A DNA stretch of 64,000 nucleotides from Heliopora coerulea (GCA_030142905.1 JASJOG010000046.1:1272501-1336500), one strand, 5' to 3'. Positions 11,332 to 24,299 are shown, counted from the stretch's first letter. Notes: generated by a model from the sequence alone, not told the origin. Numbers and translations: made by a program.

Positions 11332-12856
11332 TTAAATGGACGCCCTTTTCCTGCTGTACATCGTCCTGTAAGTAGTGAACGTTATTTCGTCTTCAAACTG
11401 ACGTAACAGCTCCGAGACGTAATCCTCCTCTGTTGCTTGTGTTGTGTCGATTATCGACAAACGGTGACAGTTTTCGCAGTTCTCTGTGCTTGGCAGTAAG
11501 TGTTCTTTTGGTTTCGAAGTCTTATTTCGAATCTCCATCATGCGTAGAACAAGCAAGTTGAGAAACGAGGACGCTATAGTTAATCCGACGAAGATAAACA
11601 TCATGGAAATGCTTATGTAGAAAATACCAAAGCGAGACTTGACGCTATCTTGCAATGCAACCATGTCTCCGAAACCTATAGTGGTCAGTGTCACGAAGCA
11701 ATAGTAAAGCGAATGAAAGTAACTCCAGTTTTCGTAATGATGAAATATTCCAGCTCCAAGACACATCGTTATTCCCATACCAACCAAGCCGGTCACAACC
11801 ATACTGTTAGTGCTAATCTCCCGTTTTTTCCCCATTTTTCTCATCGATATACGATAGATGTAACGGATAAGGGCGTTGAATCGTTCCCCGATCGATTGTA
11901 GAGCTGTAATTGCCAGAGGAATGCCGATCGTGGCATAAATTATACAGAATACTCTTCCTCTATCGGTGTGCGGTACTGTGTGTCCGTAGCCTAAAGATGG
12001 GTGAAGAAAACAATATACACAGGGAAACATTAATACATACAGTTAAGAAACCCCCTTTCTCTTGCTATTTTTCTTACAATGCTTGAAATAGCTTGACAGT
12101 TAAGAGTTAAGAGTAGAAACAATACCAAACCAGTTACATGTACATATTCGCTGAAAAAACCGACCTCCAACAAAGGCCATAATTAATGCACATGAATACT
12201 TCGATATATATACACTCACATTTGTCTGTGTATACAAGAAAGTACTCGACAGAGTTTGACTCAACGGCAAGGTTAACAGGAGAGGATCAAGTTTCTATGA
12301 ATCTCATTTTCGAGCGTAGTAGGATCGAAGACAGGTTGCGACAGACAGAACCAAAACACGCTATATTTAAAATATGCGAGATAGCAAATGTTATTCATTA
12401 CGCTTACGGGTTCAATAAAACAGTGTGAAGGAGGTGTTTTCTACGAGCTTCAAATTGATTCCATGTTTCTCCGAAAGTTTCACTGAAGTCTTGTTTACCA
12501 CTCATATCCAGTTGACGACAGATTTTGAAGTTTTTATTCCTCTGTGACTTACCTATGGTAGTTATTACTGTTGTTGCGAAGTACACAGAACCGGCAAAAC
12601 TCCACTGTTCCACGTTCGTGTCGATGTTTTGTTGATAACGCTGAAGCTTTGCCCATCTCGTAAAATCCTCAGCGGTGATATTGTACTTGGCTTGAAAGTC
12701 GCGAAAAAGTTTTTTCGTTTCGAGTTTGCGGTTTTGGTCCTCTTCGTATTCCAAGGCACTGAATACTGCCGCTCCAACAAGTAGATAGCTAAGAGAACAA
12801 ATAATTAGCAACACCGTTCGCGTACCGTTCTCTGAAATACAACGTTTTACCATCAC
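11332..12856 (-). CDS. Two-pore-domain potassium channel, TASK (KCNK3/KCNK9) type
   Basis: A plasma-membrane background K+ channel, complete in two exons on the minus strand (12856-12553 and 11990-11332) that join in phase to 320 residues. Order: M1 (TVLLIICSLSYLLVGAAVF, about 14-32), extracellular cap with glycosylation site YNIT (N59), pore 1 with TTIGYG (99-104), M2, M3, pore 2 TTIGFG (204-209), M4 and a short cytoplasmic tail. The intron splits the GYG glycine codon in pore 1. His105 directly follows GYG, the position of the external pH sensor in TASK channels. VLRMME (249-254) matches the post-M4 VLRFMT segment of TASK. The tail ends KRASI, like the 14-3-3-binding KRRKSV end of TASK-1/3. 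The second of two adjacent Met codons could also be the start. Confidence 0.93.
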
Positions 12857-15475
12857 CTAACACTCATCTTAGAACTCTTAGTTCACGTTCAATCTGACGA
12901 CGTTGTCCGATTTAGTTAGGAATGGCCAACTTTGACTTGCTTGGTGAAAGTTAAGTATTTCTTTTGTTCAGTCAAGTTGACGACGGGGTGCTTGAGACGC
13001 ACTGGCTTATCATTGGCTAAACGTTTGGCGATAGGTCGACAAGCAATTAACAATTGAACTGTCATTTGTTTGGTGTTATTATTAGGTTTTCAATGAAAGC
13101 GCAGCTGATCGACAAACGAACTATTTTAATAAAGTTTTGAATGGGTTGGCTCTAAGTAGCCTGGGTAATACATCTCATTTCGAGATGATACTATACGCGA
13201 CGATTTTTAACCACAATTTTCAGCGCAACATGCTGCCGCCTCAAAAATTTGGTAAAAATGTCCACAAATGCGATGCTCTGCGCATCTGTTTTTTTGCGGA
13301 ACATTTCCTTCGTCAAAAATAGTTTAAACTCGTCTCGTGTAAAAATCGTCTTTGGGTTGAGACAGAAATCGTCCGCAGTTTTTCTCTGTGTAGCATGGGC
13401 ATGAAACACACTCCGTACGGGCTGAAATAAAATGAGCATAATCCATACCGGTCATTCTCGGCAAGAGCTTCATTCTGATCATATTTTATTTGAACCTTTT
13501 AGTCATACAGCTATCAAAGCTTTCTTACGGGTTATCAAGGAACATAAACGCATGTTTCCATTTTTCATCCCTAAAATGTACAATGCAATAGTGGTGTATG
13601 TTCGCTACTCGAGTTCAGTTTGACCAGGTGGTCGTTCGACGGATTGCCATATTCATATGGCAATCTTGAAACACGGCTCTCGAAATTTCCGGTGAAGCCG
13701 ATATTTACTAAAAGTTACACGTATTGGTTGACAGGTATGAATGATTAGGCAATAACTCTCACAATTACTGCATGATCTCCCAACCAGTAGCCGTTAACTG
13801 GGCAAAAAATAAACAATTTAGACACTTAATCATTAATTTTTAAAACTTTTTAGTGTGAATTTCTCCAGCCAGCCCAAACTCTCAACTTTTTTCAAAGCAT
13901 ATTTTGAGTACCAGGCAACAATGTCACGACTTCTGTAAGGATCCCCTTCAAAGCCTTCGTTTGGATAATTTGGATTCATTTGGATCATTTCCTGCACAGT
14001 GCGACCTCAGCATCGATCATAATTCCTGCCAACTTAATCCCCGTGATGGCTGACTGTCCTGTCATCAGGATTACGTTAACAAATGGTTTGCTACTGGCAA
14101 TTATCGTTCAAGTCCATGCATTTGATACCACTCAAATTCGAGTCTAACGTATTCAGTTGTATCTTAAGGTTACAATTTTTGCTACCCGTTTGCGAATATC
14201 GCCTTATATCCTCGAGACTCCAGCTCAGGAATGTGCGTATGGTCGACAATCTCACTGTGTAGATCTGCTTTTACATCTCTTCCATCACAAAGGGTCACTA
14301 AAAAAGTAAAAACAATTGATGACACATGCGGATGGTTTAAGGCTGACAGTTGTAAAAATGCACCTAGAATTTTGATGATTTAATCTGTTTTTAAAAACAG
14401 GGTGTAACCATGTGTAAAATGAAAGTTGTTATGAGTATTGTTGCTACGTTGATGTGACGCTACATTTTCCATCGCTAATGTGTTTGGCGCTTTAAGGTGA
14501 AGTTCAATAAGTGTGGAAAAACCAACAGTGGATGATAAAATACATACACGAACCAACAAGACGGGTTTAAGTCTATAGTAGATGCGACAAACAAAATTTT
14601 TAATTTGCCGCTGTGTTTACAACGTTTAGCTATGTCATTTGTTAAATATTTAATGAAACCCTTCGTTCAAGATATCATAATCATCATTGTCATTATCATC
14701 ATCGTCATCGTGTTTTGCGAGTTCAGCAGAAGCAGCCTGGGAACTAACGAACATGCCTCGTTGCAGCTTGGGATACTTGGTTATTTCTTTTCAGTTCCAC
14801 GTTGCCTTGAGGTAAGATAGAGTGTATAAAGAGTAATTTTGGTTCGTGTTTTTGGTGTTAATTCCGCACGAGAAAGTCTTATTTAGATGTTTAGGAGGAT
14901 ACCTGAGGTGTAGTTCATCAAAATTGATAGAGCTCGACAAATTTCTGGGCCAATTAGTTGAAGATATTTCCTACTAAATTTATTTCTATAGAATCTAGCC
15001 GTAACGTAATGTACTTCGTGCTACCCTCATGTTTTTAGACGTAACTGGGTAATATTATTTATTACAACGAAGTGAATTGTTCGGTTCATCGTTCATGAAA
15101 ACAACCGGAAAAAAATAATTAAATTGCAAAGAACAACATGCCAGCATTTGATTTGACTCAGATTCAAGGCTCAGTATGGATAATATTAATAGTAGCTGGG
15201 TTCCTTTATCACCTACAATGTCTTTGTATGAAAGCAGATTGACAAAATAGCAATAAAAGCTCCCTAATGCTATTGTAGACACAGCCTTACAAATTACAAT
15301 CCGTCATGGGATTAAGGTTTGTCTTGAAAAAGCACTCACATAGAGATGAAATTTGGTGGAAACAAATGAAATAATGAAGCTTTTGATGCTGGAACTCATG
15401 GACAACAATGTGCTATTTCTGACATGTTTAATCATTCACAAGATTGCAATGTCAGTAAACCTTTAAAAACATTTG
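12857..15475. other. Upstream of the K2P gene; no further gene seen
   Basis: Probable 5' flank of the channel gene, then AT-rich intergenic sequence. Short ORFs (13137-13623, 14605-14820) lack homology or splice context. One contains an ATC/GTC-rich run near 14676-14712 that reads as poly-Ile/Val. Confidence 0.4.
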
Positions 15476-15679
15476 CATGTTAGTGATAGTAGATTGTCCA
15501 GGTTACTATAGTCTTGAGAAAGACTGTTGGTGACTGATGGTTTGACAGCCTCAGCAGTGGTCATCTTAAGAGTCAAGTTGACTCTGAAGATGACCACCGC
15601 TGAGGCCATTGAAACGTCAGTCGCCAACAGTCTTTCACAAGACAATAGTAACCTGAACAATCTACTATCACTAACATGT
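15476..15679. repeat. Fold-back repeat with hammerhead-like core
   Basis: Two arms of about 94 bp (15476-15570 and 15586-15679) are complementary around a 15 bp centre. The right arm continues into a sequence shared with 59953-60075, including GAAACGTCAGTC and CAACAGTCTTTC. Spurious ORFs arise on both strands. The right arm holds CTGAAGA (15584-15590) followed by GAAAC (15611-15615). Confidence 0.7.
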
Positions 15680-16668
15680 GCCAGTTCTCCTGGGTTCAAA
15701 CCATTTACTTTAAAAACATCTGCAAACTATTTATCTCAAACTCCTTCAGTCTATACTACGAAATATAAATTGAAGGGGTTAAGATTACTATTTCATTGGC
15801 TTTGCCTTTTTAATAAACATGGAAAAAGGAAGGAGTCCTTAACTAGCAGAGTGTTACATTAAATTTAACCTGAAGTTGACCAATATTGGTATTATGCTGA
15901 AAATTCTTCATGGTAATGTCTCTAAATACAAATATGGTTATAGTTCATAGTCACAGCTTTTAATTTTGAAGACCATCTGTGTTTCCCTTGGGCTGTTTAG
16001 CCAGATAAATGTATAGACATGCTGCTTGATCCCTCCTACTGAGCTACCAATGACCGAAATGTCATGTTTCTCCTTGTTCAGTAATATTGAAGAAAAAAAA
16101 TTGTCACCTGCTATTGCAGCTACCTTCATATGATGAAGGCTGCCAATTCAGATTAAGTATTTTAAGATATAACTAATTATTACTGCATTTAAATGTTCTT
16201 ATAGTCAAGAGACATTTGGCACAGCAAAAATTTGAATAAGAGCAAAGGGAATGTTTTTATGTTGTGGTCATTATTCTGATATGTAAGAGTACATATTGCA
16301 ACCATTCATCTAAATATCTCTGAATTAACAAAAATATGCAGACCTTACTTTAACCTTTTAACACCCAGTTCCCTATGTATGAGACACCTCTGTAACAAAA
16401 AACAAGTGAATTGAGAAAGCAGATAGAATGAGAACAGTGAACAAAAGAAAAAATTCAGGTGTTCAACTGCAAAGAGTTGACCATTCAGCTGCAATCCTGT
16501 TGTTTTGAATTTAACTTTGTCAGCAATAGTATGAGGCAAACAATTTCTAAAGACCAGTCAAAAGTTGTTGAATTTGTTGTGAAGCTCGCTTTACTAATGA
16601 TTTAAACATGTTTCCTTTTTCTAGTAAATCTTTAAACGTTCAATAACGCAATCCTTTTCCAAGACAAA

Positions 16669-19600
16669 ATGGTGAGGGAAGATAAGGCAACATGGAAATC
16701 AAATTATTTTTCCAAAATTATAGTAAGTAAAGCAGAAGGAGTTTAGTTAAATTGTTTTAGCAAAAATGTATTATAAATATAAATAACAATGCCCAGCAGA
16801 TTGTGCGAAGTATCGCCATATGTAAACATTAACAATTGCAAAAACAAAAAAGGCTAGAAGAGTTTTAAAACATATTGCTTGTAGCAATGAAACGTCAGTC
16901 AATAAATATGTTTTAAAACTCTTTTAGCCTTCTTTGTTTATGCAATTGTTAATGTTTACATATGGCGATACTTCGCACAATCTGCTGGGCATTGTTATTT
17001 ATATTAAAGTTACGATTTCCGCCTGGACAATCACTCGTGTTATAAATATGCTTTCTTTGGAAGCACCAATCAGGGTGATGAATCTGTTTTAGTTCATCAA
17101 CAGGGGAAGTCTAGTAGCATTTGACTTTGCAGCCTGATACAGTTTTCAAGCTTTTTAGTTGGCCTCATGGTGAAACTTAATGAGATAAAAGTTAGAGAAA
17201 GATGGTGTCAAAATATAAAAATAGGAAGTCCTGGTAAGGCAAGTCATATAAAACAATGGTAAACAGAAAAATGAAATACAAAGTGCAGAAAAGTATCCAT
17301 GGAAAGTAATTAAAAAGAAATTTTTTTCTGGTTTCCATTACCTGAGCACTATTATTGTGAACATAGCTCACCAAGAGAATTGCCCTGAAGTTTTGAATTT
17401 AAATCACTCCTAATAAAATATAGTACATGAGCTTTTTTTCCAACTTTTACCAAAATTTAAAGAATCCAGACTTTCAGTAAGTTTTTTGTTGGGTTTATTT
17501 ATTTTATTTTTTCTTTTACTCAGTGAAGTGGGTTTTATCACAAGGTTTGCTTTTAGGTATTCTTAAAGTAAAAAATAGTCTTCTCTGTTTTCTGCATTCT
17601 CAAGCTTGAGGATGCTGATTAATCATGACACCTTCCCTTCATATTCCCATAAGAATCTTCAAGAATTGATTTTCTTTTCTAGCAACTTCTTGATGAATAT
17701 CCCAAAGTTTTCATTGTTGGTGCTGACAATGTGGGCTCAAAGCAAATGCAGCAAATCAGGATTTCTTTACGAGGTAAAGGTGACTTGCTGATGGGCAAGA
17801 ACACCATGATGCGCAAGGCCATCCGTGGACACTTAGAGCAAAATCCAGCCCTTGAGAGGTGAGTAAAGGTGTTTATGCATGAATATGTCTTACATGTTGT
17901 AGATCACTTGGGTAGTTATTGATAATTGGAAACCTTTCCTTTTAGTCAGATTGGGTTGGTTATTTTTACCTGACATAGCAGAACAGATGTACAATTTTTG
18001 AGCATTGTTTTCTATTATGTATTGTGTTTTGTATTATGGTATACAAGTGAAAGTTTTAGTTTGACATTAGTTTAACAAAGTTTTAGCTTGAAATTATACT
18101 TTGCACATGAAGTTTCCTCTTAATAATTGGCTGTTTCTTCTGTGGATGTATGGCATGGGATAGCCAATAGCCTTGTGGATTTTAAGAACAATGTTTGCCA
18201 ATCTTAAATATTACAGAATCAAAAAATATCTTTAAGTATGTCTCAGAGGAGTAAAGAGTGAACTTCTAAATTCATTGATAGGACTGGTATGATCTTTCAA
18301 TAAGCTGATAAGCCAGTCTGATTGTTTAGGGAATTAATTTAATTTGATATTGCATGTTTATACAAATTATAGTAGCTTTGCATTAGAGATTTTTTGTTTG
18401 AAATTGTTATAAAAAGGTTTTGAAGAAACTCCATTGTTTGAAAGAACATTTTGAATTATAAAGATCAGTCTTTATGGCTCACCAATAACTCACTTCCTTT
18501 CTGAGATATTAAAGTATTTTCCTTTGTTAGAAAACACATCACATGTGTCACTTGTCATATGTTGTGAATTCATGTAAAATTCAGGATGTTGTTCTGGTTA
18601 TTGAACAAAGTCCCTTGACAGTGTGCATGTGTATTATTTTGTTTCTTAGTGCTAAACAAACAAAGTTTTAAGCAATTTAATTGAACAATCTCAAGCACAT
18701 TCAAATTATTGAACATATTCACTTAAAACTGTATTGTGTAGGTGTATTTGCCCTATGATTGTAAACAGACAAGGTTTTAGGTGATTCAATTGAACAATCT
18801 CAAAGATGTGCATGACTTCAGCAACTTATGCAATCTTTTGTGTGTAAGGTCTTATTTACATGTAATAATAATAAGTAATATTTCAAGACTAAACTAAGCT
18901 GCAAGAGCCAGTTGTTTCAATTCATGGACTTTTTCCACAATGAAGGAATTCCTTTCAAACTTATTTTTTCACTTGATGTACCATTTACATTGACCACCAA
19001 GAAGGTCTTTAAAGAATAGGGGAATGTTATTGAGAAATAGGATGTGAAAGGTCACAACACATTCCAGCTGACAACTTCTCAAGTAGGGCACCTGCTAAAA
19101 TGCAGTTCCTGTAGTCAAGAGTTGTTGGAAGTAAGACTTTAAAAATTGACTAGAAATAGCAAGATGTAGAGCAAGAAACATACTCTGATGAATAACATTT
19201 TTGAAACTCAATATATGAGCTATAAGATGAGACAAAACACATCACAGTTTGTCTGATGGTGAAAATGTACAGTTTGCAAGGTGTTGTTCATCAGAGTATG
19301 TTCCTTGCACTACTTCTTAAAGTTGTTGACTGGTGATGGTTTATAGCAAGATGTTAGAGATGAAAAGAGCCAGCCAAATACAGCCAGGGTCACATGTTGC
19401 TGTCAATCTACACAGTTGTATCCAAAAAAAAAATAATAATTTTTGACTTTTCAATTTGACCCATCATTTCTTACGTAATTAATTTGTGATTGTCCAAGCA
19501 AGTCCAACAGTCAACATACACTACTGTAACTTAGCAGCCTTACTTTCAGGGGATTGCTACTTTCAGGTGGTCATTACTTTCAAATGGCAAAAATGCGTAT

Positions 19601-22600
19601 CTGAAGTAAATTGTGACAAATATTATCAGACTGTTGCTTTTTATTGTAAAATGATTTTCATAAAGTGTTCCGTAGGTATTGCCCTGACTGCATGTCCGTT
19701 TGTCTTAAATTGAATTGTGTCCACGGTAGGAGTAAAAAGTTCGTCAAAAGCTTTTTCAATCAAATTTTAACAATCAAAAGCGCATCAAAAGCTTTTTTAA
19801 TAGCCATTATGTATTATAAATCAGAACTCAGCAAACAAACTCACACGTTCCATCTGATAATATTATCATCCATATTTTTAAATACTTTCTCTCACCACAG
19901 ACTTATTCCGCACATAAAAGGGAATGTTGGTTTTGTCTTCACAAAGGAAGACCTGAACGAAGTGAGGGAACTTATTCGAAGCAACAAAGTAGCTGCTCCT
20001 GCTAAGGCTGGTGCAATTGCTCCTATTGACGTGAAAATTCCCCCCGGAAATACCGGGTTGGGGCCTGAGAAGACCTCCTTTTTCCAAGCTTTGGCAATCC
20101 CAACAAAAATCACAAGAGGTACCATTGAAATCCTGGTAGGTATCAGTACGACAAATCTTTTTTTTGTGGGTGCCTCTTTCGCACTTGCCCCGCTTTTAAC
20201 GTTCCGGCCATTTGTCAATTTTCCTTATGAGCGTAGAAACAACTACCAACTCAAATTAGGGGGATGTTTAACCCGTAATGTCTCTAGCAGGATGGAAACC
20301 GTCCTAATTATACGTCGTCACATTGTGTGCGTTGAGGTAGGACTTGAACTAATCCGACTCTGTTACGCGTTGAACCGGGACAGATTTCAGCGTACCAGAT
20401 AATAGACGGATCTCAGGTCATTGACCGTACAGAGCCCCCTACCCGACCCCACATGAAAAACGCAAACCTTCTGAGAGAAGGTGTCAAAGTAAACGATTCC
20501 AATGGCCTCTGAGACCCCACGCCTGTTGGGGGAGGGGTGTCCCGGCCACAGAAACGTGACCCTTCTCATTTCCTCTGTGATCCTATGCCTCCAAAACTTA
20601 TCTAGAACGCTGGATTTATAAAAAAGTTTTGAGTTATGGGAGTTCGGCTCCCGTCGGGGCGTTTTAATAAAATCTAAACTTTTCTAAGTTTAGATTTTAT
20701 TTTCGACACGCATATTTGAGAAGAAATGACATGTTTTGTGTAAGGCTTTACATCGCGAAATTTCGTTGTATCGAAAAGTTTGTGTCTTCTCGCACAACAC
20801 TTGAAATTCGGACCATAACGTCACAAAATTTGGATCATTTGGTAAGATTCCTCTGGCCAACCGTACTCGGGAATTTTACAAAGTGATCCTCACCAAGTGG
20901 AATGGTTATTAGCTAAGACATCTCGTTAATTATGGTGTTACATGTAAGTACATCTCAATGTCCTCGAAAGGTTCCATCAGGAATATTTTTCTAAAATTTT
21001 CCTATTTCACCAACGTCTGCAGTAATCTGTCCAAGATGACAATTTATTGTTTTCAAATGTTTTTGTAGAGCGAAGTTCATCTAATCAGAAAAGACGAGAA
21101 AGTTGGTGCTTCTGAATCCACTCTTCTTGGAATGTTAAAAATTTTTCCATTCTCGTACGGCTTGCAGATCCAACAAGGTGAATTTCTGACGTTGACGTCA
21201 TTAACTCTTTCTTGCTCGCTTGGATATTCTATGTATTCTATGCTGGCCACCGGTATTCGATTTTATATGTCTGGTGAAGATTTGCATAGGAAAGAATTAA
21301 GCCCATTTCTATTAACTCCTGGACTTACATGGGAAAGGTTGCGGGTTTGATCCCCGTCTCGGGCTCATGTTTCTGAAGTATGAGCTTGACGAATGTCCAT
21401 TTGTCATCCTTAAACTACTCTCCGTAGCAGGTCGTTCAAAGTACGATTAGCGCTAACCGAGGATTACCAGTTCATATGTTTTGGTTTCGTTTATTTTGGT
21501 TGAAAAATTTGGTTCAAATTTCACTGCTTACAACCTCCATGTATGCACCCGAAATCTGTTGAAGAAAATTGCAATATTTCTCAGCAGCATGATCGGAAAG
21601 TTATCCACAAATCTTTGGCTGGTCCTGGATTAAGCTAATCGCCTTTCGAACAACCAGGCCCATATGTTCAACCTCTTAAAAATGGTTGTATGAAAAATTA
21701 AAGCTGCGTTATTGTTTTTAGTTTACGAGTCTGGAAGTGTGTTCTCTCCTGACGTTCTTGACATAACAGAGAAAGACATCTTAGCAAAGTTTATTGAGGT
21801 GAACCTTGTCTGTTGTTGCTTAAAGCATGATGCATGTTTAAATTTTTTTTGTGGCGCCAGCCCAATTTAAAGTCGCGGAAAATTTGAAGCTGTTACTGAT
21901 GAGCGTAAACGAGAAGACTTAGAGGGAACGGACCACCGTAGGCTTAGGGTTAGTGTTAGGGTAAGCATTAGAGGAAAAATAAATTCAGAACTCTTCTAGG
22001 GTTATGTTGTCACTGGTTTTTTGCGCGTTTGAAGACCTCGTTTGAAGACTTCGGAGGTTAGGAACATGACTCCCTGTCACGCTTGGAACTAATGTCCGAC
22101 TCCGTCACTTTTCCTGTCTCCGGGCTACACTCTGCCTTACGTCAGACTGCTTCACTCTACCAAACGTTGGACTACATCACTCTGCCTAAAACCTGACTAT
22201 TTCACTCTACCTGACGTCAGACCACGTCACTCTGCCTGACGTCAGACTAATACTTTCTGCCTTGAATAGCACGGTGGAGCCGTTGCATAAACATATATAT
22301 TTCTGAATTTCTAATTATTTCTCCTATTCTGAACGTTTTAGGGTGTGACTAATGTTGCGTCAGTATCTTTGGCAATTGGCTATCCAACTGTTGCATCTGT
22401 CCCACATTCTCTTATCAATGGATTCAAGGTAAGAATGAAATAAGAAGCCTTAGGAAGATTTTGTGTTAACAATTTTTTGAATGAATTTTCTTCAGAACTG
22501 TTTTGCAGTTAATTTTGTCGAAACAGCTCTTAAATTTCTTTGCTGTAACGTGTTGTAAATATACGCATCGAGACACAATGTTCTTGGGTAAATGGAACGC

Positions 22601-23405
22601 AAATTTCGGTTTTCAGTTCAGTTGCCACTGCGAGACAATTCTCACAAACTATTAGACAATTTAACTGTAAGTTACGTGTAAAAATCTTTGCGTCGCAGCT
22701 TCACGAACAAGTTCGTTGGCTCTCTACCACTTGCAACTTGCCTGGAAATTATCCACCCATTCCGCAGTATAAAGCTTATCGCGAAACTCGGTTGTCTCCG
22801 CATTTAGCTAGAATATATCTATGAGATGGTAACGGTTATCCCAATCCAGACCCTAAAAGACGTTTATACGTTTGGTTTTGTACCTTGCGATTGACGTCTT
22901 GGAGTATGTGTTTGACTGACGAGAGCGTCGAGGACAAACTGCAGCCAATCATAAACGGACATCTTGCTGCATAGACTATCATGAGTCTGTTACATACATC
23001 AGGGTGACAATCGCGACGTGCAAAATCGCGCGTGTAAATGGCCCTTAGTAAAGTAAAAAAGTTGGTTATTCAATGTATGTTGTACGTTGAGATTTAAACG
23101 TCCCAGCAGCAAGATGTCTCACATTGGCGTTGTCTTACAGTTTCAGGTTAACTTTGCAGCGCATAACATCCTTATTTCCGACTTGTTTTCAGAATGTTGC
23201 TGCTGTTGCTTTGGAAACTGACATTACATTCCCAGCAGTGGAGAAGCTGAAAGCTTACCTGGAAGATCCATCTGCATTTGCTGCAGCAGCACCTGCCCCT
23301 GAAACTGGTGGCGAAGAAGAGGCAGCCGAAAAACAAGAGGAAAAGAAGGAGGAAGAAGAAGAGGAAGAGAGTGATGATGATATGGGCTTCGGCTTGTTTG
23401 ATTAA
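16669..23405 (+). CDS. RPLP0: 60S acidic ribosomal protein P0 (uL10)
   Basis: Core of the ribosomal stalk; it binds 28S rRNA in the GTPase centre and anchors P1/P2. Seven coding exons join in phase: 16669-16722, 17683-17858, 19901-20135, 21069-21177, 21722-21798, 22342-22428 and 23193-23405, giving 316 residues (human 317). Landmarks are [94 protein letters not shown] and the stalk tail ending [10 protein letters not shown], the conserved site bound by elongation factors. The Ala-rich hinge is short and acidic-rich. An acceptor-like TTTTTCTAG ends at 16624, suggesting a 5' UTR intron. An AATAAA lies at 23423-23428. Introns carry a fold-back, a SINE fragment and a 25 bp minisatellite. Confidence 0.97.
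16776..17005. repeat. Fold-back element with 100 bp arms in RPLP0 intron 1
   Basis: Left arm 16776-16875 and right arm 16905-17005 are almost perfectly complementary, with a 29 bp loop containing GAAACGTCAGTC. It is transcribed in RPLP0 pre-mRNA and would form a long hairpin. Probably a MITE. Confidence 0.85.
17859..19900. other. RPLP0 intron 2, AT-rich, minor repeats
   Basis: Contains a diverged direct repeat about 110 bp apart (near 18653 and 18763, sharing CAATTGAACAATCTCAA) and an imperfect inverted pair (ACATACTCTGATGAA near 19178 and its complement near 19287). No exon is evident. Confidence 0.45.
21333..21405 (+). repeat. Fragment of SINE family 2 in RPLP0 intron 4
   Basis: Carries the T arm GCGGGTTTGATCCCCGTC followed by the GGGCTCATG and GAGCTTGACGAATGTCC tail blocks of the family seen at 27600-27930. 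The A-box half is missing. Confidence 0.65.
22130..22263 (+). repeat. 25 bp minisatellite with TGACGTCA sites in RPLP0 intron 5
   Basis: Five tandem 25 bp units starting CTCTGCC or CTCTACC at 22130, 22155, 22180, 22205 and 22230, plus a partial sixth. Units 4 and 5 each contain the palindrome CTGACGTCAG, a perfect cAMP-response-element core. Degraded units may extend left to about 22080. Confidence 0.85.
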
Positions 23406-23422
23406 CTGCGTGAAACAACCGC

Positions 23423-23428
23423 AATAAA
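23423..23428 (+). promoter_or_regulatory. Polyadenylation signal of RPLP0
   Basis: AATAAA 18 bp after the RPLP0 stop codon, a very short 3' UTR as usual for ribosomal protein genes. Confidence 0.75.
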
Positions 23429-23849
23429 CTAATATTGATTAATGGGTTGTCCATTCTCGTCTCTTTCGCAATCATCTGTCAACAGGCATGGCAAGTCTCT
23501 CCTTTGTCGCAGTTAAATGGCCTTTTTATTGTTGTTTTACGAATTTTCGAAAATGCAACATGTTGCTTTCGGTTGTTGCCAGAGAAGTCTGTTTGTACAA
23601 CTAAGAATGGAAGTGATAAATGCCGCTTTTTAATACTGTTTTAGCTTTCTGGAGTAGGGTTGAAACACGTTTAATCATCGATGTTTAATATTGTCTCTCA
23701 AATTGAGACGTACCAATGTTACGTGGTGTTGCGGTAAATATAGTAGAGACACAACCGAAGATATCCATCTTGGAACTTGATATTCAAGTAAACACAAGAA
23801 AAGATCGTATTCGTGGTGTTTACTTGAATAACATATTCCAAGATGGATA

Positions 23850-24299
23850 CTGTAAATGATCGATTAAGCGGCGCTAACCGAATAAGCGCTGCACCTTTGC
23901 CTAAAATAATTTAATTAGCGCTGCGGCGCCAATTTGAGGATTTGTAAATAAACGCCGCACCGACATATAACATGATTGAGAAAGATCACGACCAATTCCA
24001 GAGTTCTAAAGTTTTAATGTAAGATATCTCTTACAATTGGGTTCGTATAATAATTCTACGTGTATAAATTTTTCCTGTGGTGACGAAGCTAATGAGGACA
24101 TTGACATTGATTGAAACTGCACTACATTTATAAAGTGACTGAGAAATTGTGTTCTGTTCATCTTATGTTTTGTATTACTTGATTCTATATAGTAAATTGA
24201 GCATACCTAGTACGTGCCTCTTTTTTTATCTATATCTTCCCCTAAGTGTTTTACCCGCCTTTGAAATAAGCGCCGCGGCGCTTAATCGATCATTTACGG
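23850..24299. mobile_element. Tc1/mariner-type MITE with TA target duplication
   Basis: A 450 bp unit bounded by CYGTAAATGATCGATTAAG and its complement, with TA on both sides (23848-23849 and 24300-24301). Sub-terminal AATAAGCGCYGC and GCGGCGCTTA words add further inverted structure. No transposase is encoded. Confidence 0.8.

Noticed and set aside
19665..20402. 245-codon ORF
   Set aside because: Only 19901-20135 is coding (RPLP0 exon 3); the rest is intron read-through on both sides.
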